A DNA stretch of 64,000 nt from assembly GCF_964048965.1 (NCBI RefSeq), contig NZ_OZ040189.1, forward strand, positions 2,170,001 to 2,234,000, read 5' to 3'. Below are positions 16,139 through 26,492 of the stretch, piece after piece. A program made the translations under genes and the position numbers. This DNA is from Tenacibaculum sp. 190130A14a (GTDB lineage Bacteria; Bacteroidota; Bacteroidia; Flavobacteriales; Flavobacteriaceae). The notes under the pieces were generated by a model. It made no database searches. It saw only the letters and a program-made list of their open reading frames with translations, and had not been told where the DNA came from. How positions within the stretch are numbered: position 1 is the first letter of the stretch; each line of letters begins with the position of its first letter.

Positions 16139-17845
16139 ATGAAAAAGAACTACACATATTATGCTTTCTTACTGTTTATATGCTCTGGGCTCACTACATT
16201 TAACTTGAATGCACAAGAAAAAGACACATTATTTCATAAAAGCTATACGGAATTAAGAGTTCTTATAAACCAACATACTTCAATTAATATTGTCAAAGCT
16301 GAGAAACTAGCACAATATTATATCAACAAGGCTAAAACAGATAAAGAGCTTAAAGAAGAGTTTTATGGGCTTAATCAATTGATCAATTTTCGAATTAAAC
16401 AGCGAAATTTTGATGGTTTTGTTTATGAAAAGGAGCGTCTAATTTCAATTGCTGAAACTCTAGATTTAAAGAAAGAATTGACACTGTGCTACTTCTATTT
16501 TGGTTATTCCTATTTTCTTCAAGGTCTTTGGAAAGAATCGATAGATGATTATAATAATGCTCTAACTATATCTAGAGAAATTGGCTTCACCTCAATGGAA
16601 TCTGCTTCCTTGACCCAATTAGGAACCATCAAATCTTACATTGGTGATTATAATGGAGCTTTAAAAGCTCAAAAAAAGGCTTTACAGTTGAACTTATCTG
16701 CCAAAAAGGATCCAAATAACCATATAGAAAAAGCACGATTACGGTCGCAAGTAGCCTCTCTCTATTATATTTCTCTTAGTTACCTTAAAATAAAAGAAAA
16801 AGATTCAGCTTTGTGGTATGTCAATAAAGCATTGTCTCTCAATACTACCGTAAAAGACACTTGTTTAAACAAAGCTTTGTATAGAAACCTTGGTTTGGTA
16901 AAAATATTACAACATAATTTTGATGAGGCTATTCTTCAATTTGATCGTTCAAAAAAGATTTGTTTACCTATTTCAAAAAGTGAGAAATTAGCACTTTCTT
17001 CAAACTATGGTCGTGCTTATATTGGTAAAAAGGAATATCATAAAGCTATTCAAATATTACAAAAAGGATTAGATGATTATGTTGTTAAACCTGAAGAAGA
17101 AGGTTTAATGGAAGATCATTATAAATTACTAGCTAAAGCTTATAAATACTACGGAGACATTGAAAAATCAAATATATATTTTGAAAAATACATACATACC
17201 ACTAATGAATTTCGGAAAATTCAGGACAAAGCAATTTTAAAATTTAAGGACGAAGAACTTGAAAATTTTAAAGCAGAGTTACATACCATTAATTCTGAAA
17301 AAAACTCTTTGCAATACGCTATTTGGTTAACTTTATTAATCTCATCTGCACTTGTGGGAGTAATACTTAAGCTATACAACAATCAAAAAAAGCACAATAG
17401 AAACTTTAAAGAAACCATAGAAACCAATAATAATGTTAGTGATAACTCTTCTAAAGAAAGTGGTGATTCAGAAGTTAATAATACTATTAAAATTAAAATT
17501 CTTGAAAACCTCAAAAGATTAGAAGAACAAGAATACTATTTAAAAAAAGAGTGCAACTCTTATAATCTTGCAAAAAAAATAGACACAAATACTACCTATT
17601 TATCCAAAGTAATTAATTCACATTATCAAAAAAACTTTAATGGCTATATTAATGATTTGCGTATTAATTATGTTATAAAAAGATTGAAAAACGATACACA
17701 ATTTAGACAATATTCTATTCAATCTATTGCTGAAGAAATAGGATATAAAAGTGCAGATTCATTTAGTAAATATTTCAAAAAGAAAACAGGGTTAAATCCA
17801 TCTTTCTACATAAAAGAACTGAATAACCCACCTTCAAATCCTTAA
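16139..17845 (+). CDS. TPR-repeat sensor with AraC-type DNA-binding domain
   Basis: A 568-residue membrane-bound regulator. A signal-anchor or signal peptide (YYAFLLFICSGLTTFNLNAQ) is followed by about seven tetratricopeptide repeats that would lie in the periplasm (LTLCYFYFGYSYFLQG, TSMESASLTQLGTIKSY, YNGALKAQKKALQLN). One membrane segment, LQYAIWLTLLISSALVGVIL, is near residue 400. The cytoplasmic C-terminus has the two helix-turn-helices of the AraC family (YNLAKKIDTNTTYLSKVIN and YSIQSIAEEIGYKSADSFSKYFKKKTG). Such one-protein signalling chains are typical of Bacteroidota. Signal and targets are unknown. Start chosen at 16139 because the signal peptide begins there. Confidence 0.88.
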   Translation: MKKNYTYYAFLLFICSGLTTFNLNAQEKDTLFHKSYTELRVLINQHTSINIVKAEKLAQYYINKAKTDKELKEEFYGLNQLINFRIKQRNFDGFVYEKERLISIAETLDLKKELTLCYFYFGYSYFLQGLWKESIDDYNNALTISREIGFTSMESASLTQLGTIKSYIGDYNGALKAQKKALQLNLSAKKDPNNHIEKARLRSQVASLYYISLSYLKIKEKDSALWYVNKALSLNTTVKDTCLNKALYRNLGLVKILQHNFDEAILQFDRSKKICLPISKSEKLALSSNYGRAYIGKKEYHKAIQILQKGLDDYVVKPEEEGLMEDHYKLLAKAYKYYGDIEKSNIYFEKYIHTTNEFRKIQDKAILKFKDEELENFKAELHTINSEKNSLQYAIWLTLLISSALVGVILKLYNNQKKHNRNFKETIETNNNVSDNSSKESGDSEVNNTIKIKILENLKRLEEQEYYLKKECNSYNLAKKIDTNTTYLSKVINSHYQKNFNGYINDLRINYVIKRLKNDTQFRQYSIQSIAEEIGYKSADSFSKYFKKKTGLNPSFYIKELNNPPSNP

Positions 17846-18035
17846 ATTTATAAATTTAGGGTTCCATTTTTCAAGTCTTCTACTTTTTTACCAGAAAGAA
17901 AATAAACCTCTGTAAACCAAATAGAAACATCTTTAACAACTCTCCTTTTTTCTTTAAAACAGGGAAGTAATCCTTGTATTCACTATTTTTTCTAAGGTAA
18001 TTTGAATTCAGATATGAATTTTAAATTAACTAAAA

Positions 18036-18446
18036 ATGAAAAACCAAATGACATTAAAATATAAGTTAACCATTGCTTTCTCAGTCTTCATTGCAACCTA
18101 CTTTGTTGGGCTTTTAGACTTGTATAAAAAAGAGTATGATAAGGATCAATTTACTATTCAAAAAATAAAAACTTTACTTACTAAAAATTGTAATTGTGAA
18201 ACAGTTTCAATAAATACTTACTATAAAGGAATACAATTTGATTCAAAAGGTAACTTTACTACCGAAAAAGTAGAATACACACTTAATAATTGTTCATACA
18301 AATCATTGAATCAAGAAGCTCAAAAAATTAATACCGTCTTAAAAAATAATATAGAAAACTATAAAAGGTTTGATTGTATAGAGCTTAACTTTGTTTCAGC
18401 TCAAGATCATAAAAGTATTTCGATTAACAATGGAGTGGTGAATTAA
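18036..18446 (+). CDS. Unknown small membrane-anchored protein
   Basis: A 136-residue product with one N-terminal membrane segment (residues 10-27, TIAFSVFIATYFVGLLDLY) and an outer domain of about 105 residues containing four Cys (NCNCE, NNCSYK, RFDCIE) that could form disulfides. I recognise no family. It follows the TPR-AraC regulator after a 190-base gap that holds no visible gene, and ends at a good terminator. Confidence 0.55.
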   Translation: MKNQMTLKYKLTIAFSVFIATYFVGLLDLYKKEYDKDQFTIQKIKTLLTKNCNCETVSINTYYKGIQFDSKGNFTTEKVEYTLNNCSYKSLNQEAQKINTVLKNNIENYKRFDCIELNFVSAQDHKSISINNGVVN

Positions 18447-18458
18447 GTATAAAATTGT

Positions 18459-18492
18459 AAAGAGATGGAAATAGAATTCCATCTCTTTTTTA
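18459..18492 (+). terminator. Intrinsic terminator
   Basis: AGAGATGGAA, loop of a few bases, TTCCATCTCT, then TTTTT. It lies ten bases past the stop of the small unknown gene and before the convergent DUF2807 gene. Confidence 0.85.
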
Positions 18493-18501
18493 TTAACTAT
18501 T

Positions 18502-19242
18502 CTATAAAGCTTCAATCAGGGTATCTCCTATCACAATTCCTTTTGATACCTTTGGACTACCTCTATAATACACTTTTGTTTCACCATAGGAAGTAACCTT
18601 CAATCTATCAGAAACATTGATTTTTACATTAGCAGATCCATGTGCTACTATTTTAGTTTGTGAACTTTTAACTTCAGCTACTTTTATTCGAGCTTCCCCA
18701 TAAACTGTATATTTTTGTTCTTTTACACTTCCTTTTTTTATAGTAAACTTACTAGCTCCATAAAGAGTGGTTTTCATCTTATTTACTTGAACTTTCTCAA
18801 TAACCACCTCTGGTTCTCCATAAACTGTTAAAGTTAATTTATCTTGCTCTAATGCACTTGCAAAATAAAAATCTTCTTCGCCTCTTAGAGCAAATGTTTC
18901 TACTTCTTTATAAGTAATAACCGCTTTGACCAATCTTCCTTTATAAATTGGCACCTTTTGCATATACCCATTCACCTTCATTTTTTTGGTTGGAGAAGTT
19001 ATTTTTGCATCATTTAAATATAAATGCAATGTTTTTCCTTTTACATCAATATTCAAAGCTGAATGATTCTCTATAATTTCAACAGATTCTTTAGTTCCTT
19101 TTTTAAATTCAACTTCTATATGAGGACTCACAATCACTTTTTTAAAATTTTCTACGGTCAGGGTTTTACTTTGCCCTAATAACCATAACGGTGTGCACAT
19201 CCATAAGAGAAGTACTATATATTTTGTTTTCATATTATTCAA
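18502..19242 (-). CDS. DUF2807 (GIN-domain) exported beta-helix-like protein
   Basis: A 246-residue exported protein with a signal peptide ending LLGQ (about residue 24). The mature chain has the repetitive short strands of the putative auto-transporter adhesin head GIN domain: FKKVIVSPHIEVEF, LTVYGEPEVVIEKV, TTLYGASKFTIKKG, YTVYGEARIKVAEV and IVAHGSANVKINVS, a repeat of about 20 residues with a central Gly. The start ATG overlaps the stop of the upstream permease gene; a second ATG at 19233 is equally good. This overlap puts it in the export operon as the last gene. Role unknown, probably outer-envelope. Confidence 0.8.
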   Translation of the reverse strand: MNNMKTKYIVLLLWMCTPLWLLGQSKTLTVENFKKVIVSPHIEVEFKKGTKESVEIIENHSALNIDVKGKTLHLYLNDAKITSPTKKMKVNGYMQKVPIYKGRLVKAVITYKEVETFALRGEEDFYFASALEQDKLTLTVYGEPEVVIEKVQVNKMKTTLYGASKFTIKKGSVKEQKYTVYGEARIKVAEVKSSQTKIVAHGSANVKINVSDRLKVTSYGETKVYYRGSPKVSKGIVIGDTLIEAL

Positions 19243-21631
19243 ATTTTAAATATTTAATCAAATCTACCTTTGTTGCATTATATGCTTTTATTCCCACTAC
19301 TGTAACAACTAGCAAAATCAATATTATCGGTGAAATAACATATGGAAAAATAGGCATATCAATACGATACGCAAAATTATTCAGCCAGTTTTGCATTAAA
19401 TAATAAGCTATTGGAATTAAAAATACTGATGCTATTAATACGTTCTTTACAAAACTTATAATGAGTTGATACATAATTTCTTTCACAGATGCTCCCAAAG
19501 TTTTGCGAATAGCTACTTCTTTTAATCGCTGCTGAATTGTTAAGCTCGCCAATGCAAATAACCCCAACAAAGCCACTAATATTACTACAAAAGTTAAGAT
19601 TCCGAATAATGTTTGTTGTTGCTTATATTTCTCATAGGTTACTTCAAAAGCTTTATTAACGAAGGAATGGGTTAACGGAAACCCTGGTTCTATTTCTGTT
19701 CTCCAGAAATTCTCTATCCTAGCAATTGCCTTTTCTTCACTCCCTTTTTTTATTTTAAAATGTACTGAATTCAAACTATACTTCAACCAAGGTATCGATT
19801 TAAAATGTAAATAAAACGCAGGTCGAATTTTTTTATCAAATCCGTCCAAATGATAATCTTTTACAACTCCCACAATGTTACATTCTTTATCGAAAGTTCT
19901 TACTTTTTTCCCTATAGGGTTCTTAATATTTAAAAGCTTTACAGCAGTTTCATTTAAAATAATTCCATTGATACTATCAGAAGCAAATTTTTCAGAAAAT
20001 GGGCGTCCAAATTTCATATCCGTCTCAATCATTTCTAAATGACCATAATCCATAGGTATAAATTTAGTATCAACATCTTTGTTATTGTAGGATACTCCAT
20101 TTGAAAAGTCATTATCTGCTCCAGGAGAAGTCATGCTTGCAGAAATTGATATTATGTTTGGATCATTCTCAAATACTTTTTTTACTAATTCATAACGTTC
20201 CCATTTACGCGCATTATCTGCAAAATTTACTACTAAAATTTGGTCTCCAGAAAATCCTAAATCTTTAGAACTCATATAGCTCACTTGATTGTACACTACT
20301 AAGCCTCCTACCAAAAAAAATCCAGAAATTATGAACTGTAAACCTAGCATTACATTTCGTAAAAAAACCATGTTTTTACTTCTAGAAAAATTACCTTTTA
20401 ACACTTCTATAGTACTAAACTTATGAAGGTACAATGCATATATGCCACCTATTAATAAAGAAATCACTAGCGTTAACAAGCTAATTTGAATAATCAGTTT
20501 TACATTTTTAAGATGTAGCGTTGTTTTAAAATATGTATTAAAACTTGGCAGAAGAAGCTCTGTTATTAATAATGCTAGTAATAGCGCAACAAATCCTTGA
20601 ATTACAATTTCTAAAACATATTGTACATTAAAACTTATCGTAGTAATACCCAAGGTTTTCTTTATTCCTACCTCCTTCCCTCTTAAGCTAGCTGAGGCAA
20701 TAGACAAGTTAATAAAATTAATGCTTGAAATAATGATGATAAAAACGGAAAGTCCCATCATTATCAATAATAACAAATAATTTCCTTTCCCTTCTAAAGG
20801 TCCAACATCTCCTCTGGCGTGCAATCGTAATCCATCTAATTTCTCCAAAAAAGGAATTGAAGCCTCTTTTTCTAAATATTCATTTAAAGGCATTCCTTCC
20901 TTATTAGCACTGGTCTTATGGAGATTATCAATAAATACTTGTTGAAGCTTTTTCTCTACTTCTTTTATATCTGCGTCTTCTTTAATTTTATAATAAGTAT
21001 GGTTAGAGAATGAATCCCAATTATTCACCATACTTTTATTGGCCATATCCCATACAATCACTTCTGGTTCAATAGTTGATGGTTTTTCTACTTCAAATAC
21101 TCCAGAAATGGTATAGTTCTTTTTTCCATAAACAATTAGATTACCGACAGCCTTTTTCGTGCCGAAAAGTTTCTTTTTAACTTCTAATGAAATGGCCATG
21201 AAATCTTTAGAATTTAAAATTTCTTTTTTATTCCCTTCAATAATTTTATGCGGAAAAAACTCAAAAAAATTAGGGGTACTATATACTATTTTTGTTGCAT
21301 AGGTTGTTTTATTATTAACTTTTAACAAAGCACTATAATACCACGATGGCATCGAAATATAATCAATAATCTCAGGAATAACTTCCATGCTTTTAGGACC
21401 TTCTGGATGTGTTGTATCGTCATATGTTTGACCATCTGGCCAAGAGTGACCTACTTTATAAATGACATCTTTATGAGGGTTCCATTTATCATATGAGTTT
21501 TCTTTATTATAGTAAAGTAACACAATTATTAACCCTGTTAATCCAAGTGTTAAACCTCCAATATTGATTAGCGTATTTAACCAATTCTTTTTACTATTTC
21601 TAAAGAATAGTTTTAACCAAACTTGTAACAT
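19235..21631 (-). CDS. FtsX/MacB-type ABC transporter permease, copy 3 of 3
   Basis: A 798-residue permease. Each half has a membrane segment, a large periplasmic domain and three more membrane segments of the FtsX family, giving about eight in total. Visible motifs are the FFRNSKKNWLNTLIN start, SSINFINLSIASASLRGKEVGIKKTLG near residue 305 and the C-terminal FALASLTIQQRLKEVAIRKTLGAS loop. It belongs to the MacB-like type, which transmits mechanical work of a cytoplasmic ATPase to envelope substrates. It begins two bases after the stop of the preceding paralogue and overlaps the DUF2807 gene. Confidence 0.88.
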   Translation of the reverse strand: MLQVWLKLFFRNSKKNWLNTLINIGGLTLGLTGLIIVLLYYNKENSYDKWNPHKDVIYKVGHSWPDGQTYDDTTHPEGPKSMEVIPEIIDYISMPSWYYSALLKVNNKTTYATKIVYSTPNFFEFFPHKIIEGNKKEILNSKDFMAISLEVKKKLFGTKKAVGNLIVYGKKNYTISGVFEVEKPSTIEPEVIVWDMANKSMVNNWDSFSNHTYYKIKEDADIKEVEKKLQQVFIDNLHKTSANKEGMPLNEYLEKEASIPFLEKLDGLRLHARGDVGPLEGKGNYLLLLIMMGLSVFIIIISSINFINLSIASASLRGKEVGIKKTLGITTISFNVQYVLEIVIQGFVALLLALLITELLLPSFNTYFKTTLHLKNVKLIIQISLLTLVISLLIGGIYALYLHKFSTIEVLKGNFSRSKNMVFLRNVMLGLQFIISGFFLVGGLVVYNQVSYMSSKDLGFSGDQILVVNFADNARKWERYELVKKVFENDPNIISISASMTSPGADNDFSNGVSYNNKDVDTKFIPMDYGHLEMIETDMKFGRPFSEKFASDSINGIILNETAVKLLNIKNPIGKKVRTFDKECNIVGVVKDYHLDGFDKKIRPAFYLHFKSIPWLKYSLNSVHFKIKKGSEEKAIARIENFWRTEIEPGFPLTHSFVNKAFEVTYEKYKQQQTLFGILTFVVILVALLGLFALASLTIQQRLKEVAIRKTLGASVKEIMYQLIISFVKNVLIASVFLIPIAYYLMQNWLNNFAYRIDMPIFPYVISPIILILLVVTVVGIKAYNATKVDLIKYLKFE

Positions 21632-21633
21632 AG

Positions 21634-24048
21634 CTATTCAAATTTTAAATATTTAATCAAATCTACTTTAGTGGCATAAAACGCTTTAACTCCAACCACC
21701 ATAAAAACTAAAACACTTAAAATTAATGGAGTAATGATATAAGGTATCAAAGGCATCTCTATTCGATATACAAAATTATCTAACCAGTTTTGCATAAAAT
21801 AGTGTGCTATAGGAATTAATACAACTGATGCAATTAGCGTAATTTTTAAGAAATTCTTTATTAATTGAAACATAATTTCTTGTACAGAAGCTCCTAAAGT
21901 TTTACGAATTGCCACTTCCTTTAATCGTTGTTGAATTGTTAACGTAGCTAAGGCAAATAATCCTAATAGCGATATTGTAATTACAATGACTGACAACAAC
22001 AGAAACATTGATTCTTGCTTTTTAAATTTTTCATAAGTCTTGGCAAATTTCTTATCTAAAAATTCATAGGTAAAGGGATACTTGGAATCGACATTTGCTT
22101 TCCAAAAAGTTTCGATTTCAGCAATTGTCTCTTCTATATTCTGAGATTTTAGTTTAAACTGAATTCCTGGAAGCCAACTATCTGGGAAATCTAAGCTATT
22201 CCAAAGAACAAAAAACATCGGTGCTATTTTAGTATCAAAGCCATCAAAATGATAATCTTTGACCATCCCAACTACTTCAAAACCATTAGAATTTTCATCT
22301 AACCAACCTAAATTTAATTTTTCACCTAAAGGATTCTCATAAATTGCAAGTTCTCTTGCTGCTGTTTCATTAATAATTATTTTTAAAGAGTCAGACGCCA
22401 ATTCTTTTGTAAAACTTCTACCTTTCAATACTTTAATTTTGGCAAAATCTAAATAATTATCATCAATAATATTTGAGGCTGAATTGAATCGGATATCATT
22501 TAATTTATGTATTAAAGAAGTTCCATTTACAAAACCTTCTCCTGGTACAAACATACTTGAAGTAATTCCTGTTATATTCTTATTTTTTATCAATACTTCC
22601 TTTGCCAATTCATATTTTCTAAACTTATCCTTTATGTTATACATTTCTACAGAAAGTACATATTCTTTATCAAAGCCCAGTTCCTTCTCCATCATATAAC
22701 CAATTTGATTATTTACAATTAATACACTAATTATAAAAAATCCAGAAATTAGAAATTGAATACCTAACATAATGTTTCTTGCCAAATTCCCTTTCTTTGT
22801 TTTAGAAACACTCCCTTTTAAAACTTCTATTGCTTTAAAGTTGGAAAGATAAATTGCAGAAATAAGTCCGATAATAAAAGCGAGTACTAAGGAAGTTAAT
22901 AATATAACAATTAGTGAGTTTACTTGAAGAATAGAAATATCCTTCTCTACGAATTGATTAAAAAATGGTAACAACATCTCTACTATAAGTAAAGCAAAGA
23001 TAAATGAGATTATTCCCTGTAAAATAACTTCAAAAGCATATTGAAATAGTAACTGATTTTTTGATAAACCTAAGGTTTTTTTAACCCCTACTTCTTTAGC
23101 TCTTTGACTTCCAGAAGCAATAGATAAATTGATAAAATTAACACAAGAAATAATAATTAATAGTATAGATAAAGCCAACAATATCATAAGCAACTGATAG
23201 TTCCCTGTTCCACTAGGCCCAGCTCTTTTTGCCGTGCTGTGTAAATAAATAGTATCTAACTTATCCAGTAATATTGTTGGTGCTTTGTATTTTGCTTCAA
23301 ACTCAGCTATACTTACTCCTTCTTCTAAAGCCATACTCTTATGAGCATTTACAATGATTTGATTCATTTTATCCTTTACCAGATCTAAATCTGAATTTTG
23401 AGTAATTCTACAAAAGAGCTCATTATTATGATTTCCCCAATGAATTTCAAAAGGAGTATCAAATTGCATTAACAAATCTGGTTCTTGGTGAGAGTTTTTC
23501 GGAATTTCATAGACACAACCTACAATGTAGTTTTTACCATCTATTTTAACCGTGTTACCAACAGCTTTATCCTCTTTAAAAATTCTTTCTGCATATGCTT
23601 TCGATAAGCCTATATAATTTCGAGTTTCTGAAAATTTTTGAACAGAACCTTCTAGTATTTTAAATGGAAAGAAATTAAAAAAATGTGGATCAGTAAATAT
23701 CATTTTATCGCTATATTCAAACGATTTCTTGTACTGCACCGTTCTACTTCTGTAAAAAGGTTTTACCATTAACGCTTCTGTAACTTCTGGAATCTCTTCC
23801 GGAAAAGTTAAATACATTCCTGGGTTACTGGTAAACCATACTTCTCCACTTCTAGGTTTCTTTATATTTACCCTATAAACTTCATTTTTATTTGGGTTCC
23901 ACTGATTATAACTCTTTTCTTCAGTGATATAAAGTAACACAATGAGTAAGCCAGATAACCCTAAAGTTAATCCACTGATATTAATCACTGTGTTCAACCA
24001 ATTTTTCTTGCTATTTCTAAAGAATAATTTGAACCAAACTTGCAACAT
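21634..24048 (-). CDS. FtsX/MacB-type ABC transporter permease, copy 2 of 3
   Basis: An 804-residue paralogue of its two neighbours, with the same architecture: N-terminal LFFRNSKKNWLNTVINISG segment, periplasmic domain, SCVNFINLSIASGSQRAKEVGVKKTLG, second periplasmic domain, and a C-terminal ATLTIQQRLKEVAIRKTLGAS loop. The last residues DLIKYLKFE are identical in all three copies. The periplasmic domains differ more than the membrane parts, which suggests different partners or heteromeric permeases. Two-base gaps on both sides show one transcript. Confidence 0.88.
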   Translation of the reverse strand: MLQVWFKLFFRNSKKNWLNTVINISGLTLGLSGLLIVLLYITEEKSYNQWNPNKNEVYRVNIKKPRSGEVWFTSNPGMYLTFPEEIPEVTEALMVKPFYRSRTVQYKKSFEYSDKMIFTDPHFFNFFPFKILEGSVQKFSETRNYIGLSKAYAERIFKEDKAVGNTVKIDGKNYIVGCVYEIPKNSHQEPDLLMQFDTPFEIHWGNHNNELFCRITQNSDLDLVKDKMNQIIVNAHKSMALEEGVSIAEFEAKYKAPTILLDKLDTIYLHSTAKRAGPSGTGNYQLLMILLALSILLIIISCVNFINLSIASGSQRAKEVGVKKTLGLSKNQLLFQYAFEVILQGIISFIFALLIVEMLLPFFNQFVEKDISILQVNSLIVILLTSLVLAFIIGLISAIYLSNFKAIEVLKGSVSKTKKGNLARNIMLGIQFLISGFFIISVLIVNNQIGYMMEKELGFDKEYVLSVEMYNIKDKFRKYELAKEVLIKNKNITGITSSMFVPGEGFVNGTSLIHKLNDIRFNSASNIIDDNYLDFAKIKVLKGRSFTKELASDSLKIIINETAARELAIYENPLGEKLNLGWLDENSNGFEVVGMVKDYHFDGFDTKIAPMFFVLWNSLDFPDSWLPGIQFKLKSQNIEETIAEIETFWKANVDSKYPFTYEFLDKKFAKTYEKFKKQESMFLLLSVIVITISLLGLFALATLTIQQRLKEVAIRKTLGASVQEIMFQLIKNFLKITLIASVVLIPIAHYFMQNWLDNFVYRIEMPLIPYIITPLILSVLVFMVVGVKAFYATKVDLIKYLKFE

Positions 24049-24050
24049 AA

Positions 24051-26465
24051 CTATTCGAATTTTAAGTATTTGATTAAATCTACTTTAGTAGCATAATATG
24101 CTTTAATTCCTACTACAATAAACACTAAAACAGTTAATACAATTGGAGTTATTATAAATGGTATCAAAGGCATATCTATTCGATATACAAAGTTTTCTAA
24201 CCAGTTTTGCATAAAGTAATATGCTACTGGAATTAAAATTACGGATGCAATGATGGTAATTTTTAAGAAACTCTTTATCAATTGATACATAATTTCCTTA
24301 ATAGATGCCCCTAAGGTTTTACGTATAGCTACTTCTTTTAATCGCTGTTGAATTGTTAACGTTGCCAAAGCAAATAACCCTAATAAAGACACCAATATGA
24401 CCACAGAAGTTAATATAAAAAAGATAGTTTGTTGTTTCTCGTATCTTTTATAAGTTCTAGCAAAACGTTTGTTTACAAACTGAGGATTGTAAGGATATCC
24501 TTGCTCTACATTTTGCTTCCAATAATCTTCTATATATACTAATGTTTCTTGTACGTTTTCTGGTTTAATTTTTATTTGAATTTTCCATAGATTTTGACGC
24601 ATCCAGTCGAAACTATTCCAATGTACATAAAAAGTTGGTGGTATTTTGTTTACCAATCCTCTAGTATGATGGTCTTTTACAACTCCAATTACATTTAAGT
24701 TTTTCCCATCATTATCTTCCCCACCAAATCCAGCATCTACTTTTTTTCCAATAGGATCATTAGCTATTCCTAAAGCAGCTGCTAATGTTTCATTAATCAA
24801 AACATTTTTAATAGTGTCTGAAGCTATCTCTTCTTGAAACCCTCTACCCTTTACAATATCAATATCCATTACGTCTAAGTAATTATAATCTAATGCATTT
24901 GAATTAGATTGAACAGATATGTCCTTGTAAGTTAAATTTGTTGAGCTTGCGCTTCCTCCTCCAATAATAAAAGAATTACAAGTTACAGCTTCAATATTTG
25001 GATGTTTTACTAATTCTTGTTTAGCTATTAAATAGTTTTTAAAACGATCATCATACTTATTAAATGAAATCATGATTACTTGGTCTCCTTTAAAACCAAG
25101 ATCTTTGTTCATCATATAATTTACTTGTTTGTTTATGATAATTGATCCAGTTAGAAAGAAACCTGAAATTAAAAACTGAACTCCTAACATCGCATTTCTA
25201 GCCATTACTCCTTTCTTACTTCTAGAAACATTTCCTTTTAGTACTTCTACCGATTTAAATTTAGACAGGTAAAATGCAGGAATACTTCCTATAGCTATTG
25301 ATATTACGATTGCCAACAAGGTTAACTTAGCTAACAGTCCGAACTGTAAAATCGAAATATCTTTTCTCATAAATTCGTTAAAAGAAGGTAAAATTAACTC
25401 TACAAGAATAAGAGACAATAAAAACGCCACAGTACCTTGTGCTACAATCTCTAAGGTATATTGTCTTATTAAAGATTTTTTTGAAAGACCTAGTGTTTTC
25501 TTTACCCCAACTTCTTTTGCTCTTTGGGTTGCTGAAGCAATTGATAAATTGATAAAGTTTACACATGATATAATAATTAAAAGTACCGATAAGCCTATTA
25601 AAATTAGTATCAATCTATAATTCCCTTTACCTTCAGGACCAGCGTCATCTGAAATTGTGTGTAAACGGATACTTTCAATAGCCTCTAAATAAGCCTCTGT
25701 ACCGTATTTTTCATTAAACTCTTCTACCGTAATCCCCATACTTTTTACATTCGGTAGTACAGAATGCTTATGCCATACGTCTTTCGCTTTTCTATTAAAA
25801 TCTTCCTCATTACTCCCCTTAGATAGTTTTACCAATAAGTTCTTTGAAAAATTTCCCCAATGCCCTTCAGGTTGCTTTTTGTATTGTAAAATAACTTGAG
25901 GCATAAAGTAATGCTTCCCCACTATCTTATATACAGTAGTTACGATAAAATCCCTTTTATAAAAACTAATTGTTTTTCCTATTGGAGATTCATTTCCGAA
26001 GAAGATTTTTGCTTGCTTTTCTGAAATAGCAATGTTATTTCTAGTTTTTTCAAACGATTCTTTACTTCCTTCTATAATTTCAAAAGGAAAAAAGTTAAAA
26101 AAGTTAGGCTCTCCTTGCAATACATCTTGCGTAAAAACATCCTTACCATTCACCTTAACCAAAGCATCATCATACCAACTATTACATAAAAAGAACTCTT
26201 CAACTTCAGGTATTTCTTCTTGATAAGTTGGTCCTTCAATATTTGTACTAGTGGACCAAACATCACCATTAGACATTTTATGAGCTACCCTGTATACTTC
26301 TTTTTTAAACGGATTAGTTGCATTGTAACTTTGTTCATCGTTTAAGTATAACAAAACAATAATAAGCCCAGCAAAACCAAGAGTTAAACCTAATACATTC
26401 ACTAGAATGTTTAACCAGTTCTTTTTACTATTTCTAAAAAATATTTTAAACCATGTTTGTATCAT
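24051..26465 (-). CDS. FtsX/MacB-type ABC transporter permease, copy 1 of 3
   Basis: An 804-residue permease, first of the tandem trio and 27 bases downstream of the ATPase gene, the spacing expected for a transporter operon. Motifs: IFFRNSKKNWLNILVNVLG, SCVNFINLSIASATQRAKEVGVKKTLG, ATLTIQQRLKEVAIRKTLGAS and the shared tail DLIKYLKFE. Like the other two it carries two periplasmic domains. Only one ATPase is encoded in the operon, so it must serve all three permeases or some of them pair as heterodimers. This last point is inference. Confidence 0.88.
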   Translation of the reverse strand: MIQTWFKIFFRNSKKNWLNILVNVLGLTLGFAGLIIVLLYLNDEQSYNATNPFKKEVYRVAHKMSNGDVWSTSTNIEGPTYQEEIPEVEEFFLCNSWYDDALVKVNGKDVFTQDVLQGEPNFFNFFPFEIIEGSKESFEKTRNNIAISEKQAKIFFGNESPIGKTISFYKRDFIVTTVYKIVGKHYFMPQVILQYKKQPEGHWGNFSKNLLVKLSKGSNEEDFNRKAKDVWHKHSVLPNVKSMGITVEEFNEKYGTEAYLEAIESIRLHTISDDAGPEGKGNYRLILILIGLSVLLIIISCVNFINLSIASATQRAKEVGVKKTLGLSKKSLIRQYTLEIVAQGTVAFLLSLILVELILPSFNEFMRKDISILQFGLLAKLTLLAIVISIAIGSIPAFYLSKFKSVEVLKGNVSRSKKGVMARNAMLGVQFLISGFFLTGSIIINKQVNYMMNKDLGFKGDQVIMISFNKYDDRFKNYLIAKQELVKHPNIEAVTCNSFIIGGGSASSTNLTYKDISVQSNSNALDYNYLDVMDIDIVKGRGFQEEIASDTIKNVLINETLAAALGIANDPIGKKVDAGFGGEDNDGKNLNVIGVVKDHHTRGLVNKIPPTFYVHWNSFDWMRQNLWKIQIKIKPENVQETLVYIEDYWKQNVEQGYPYNPQFVNKRFARTYKRYEKQQTIFFILTSVVILVSLLGLFALATLTIQQRLKEVAIRKTLGASIKEIMYQLIKSFLKITIIASVILIPVAYYFMQNWLENFVYRIDMPLIPFIITPIVLTVLVFIVVGIKAYYATKVDLIKYLKFE

Positions 26466-26492
26466 TTTCTTACAATTATTAATGGGTTATAT

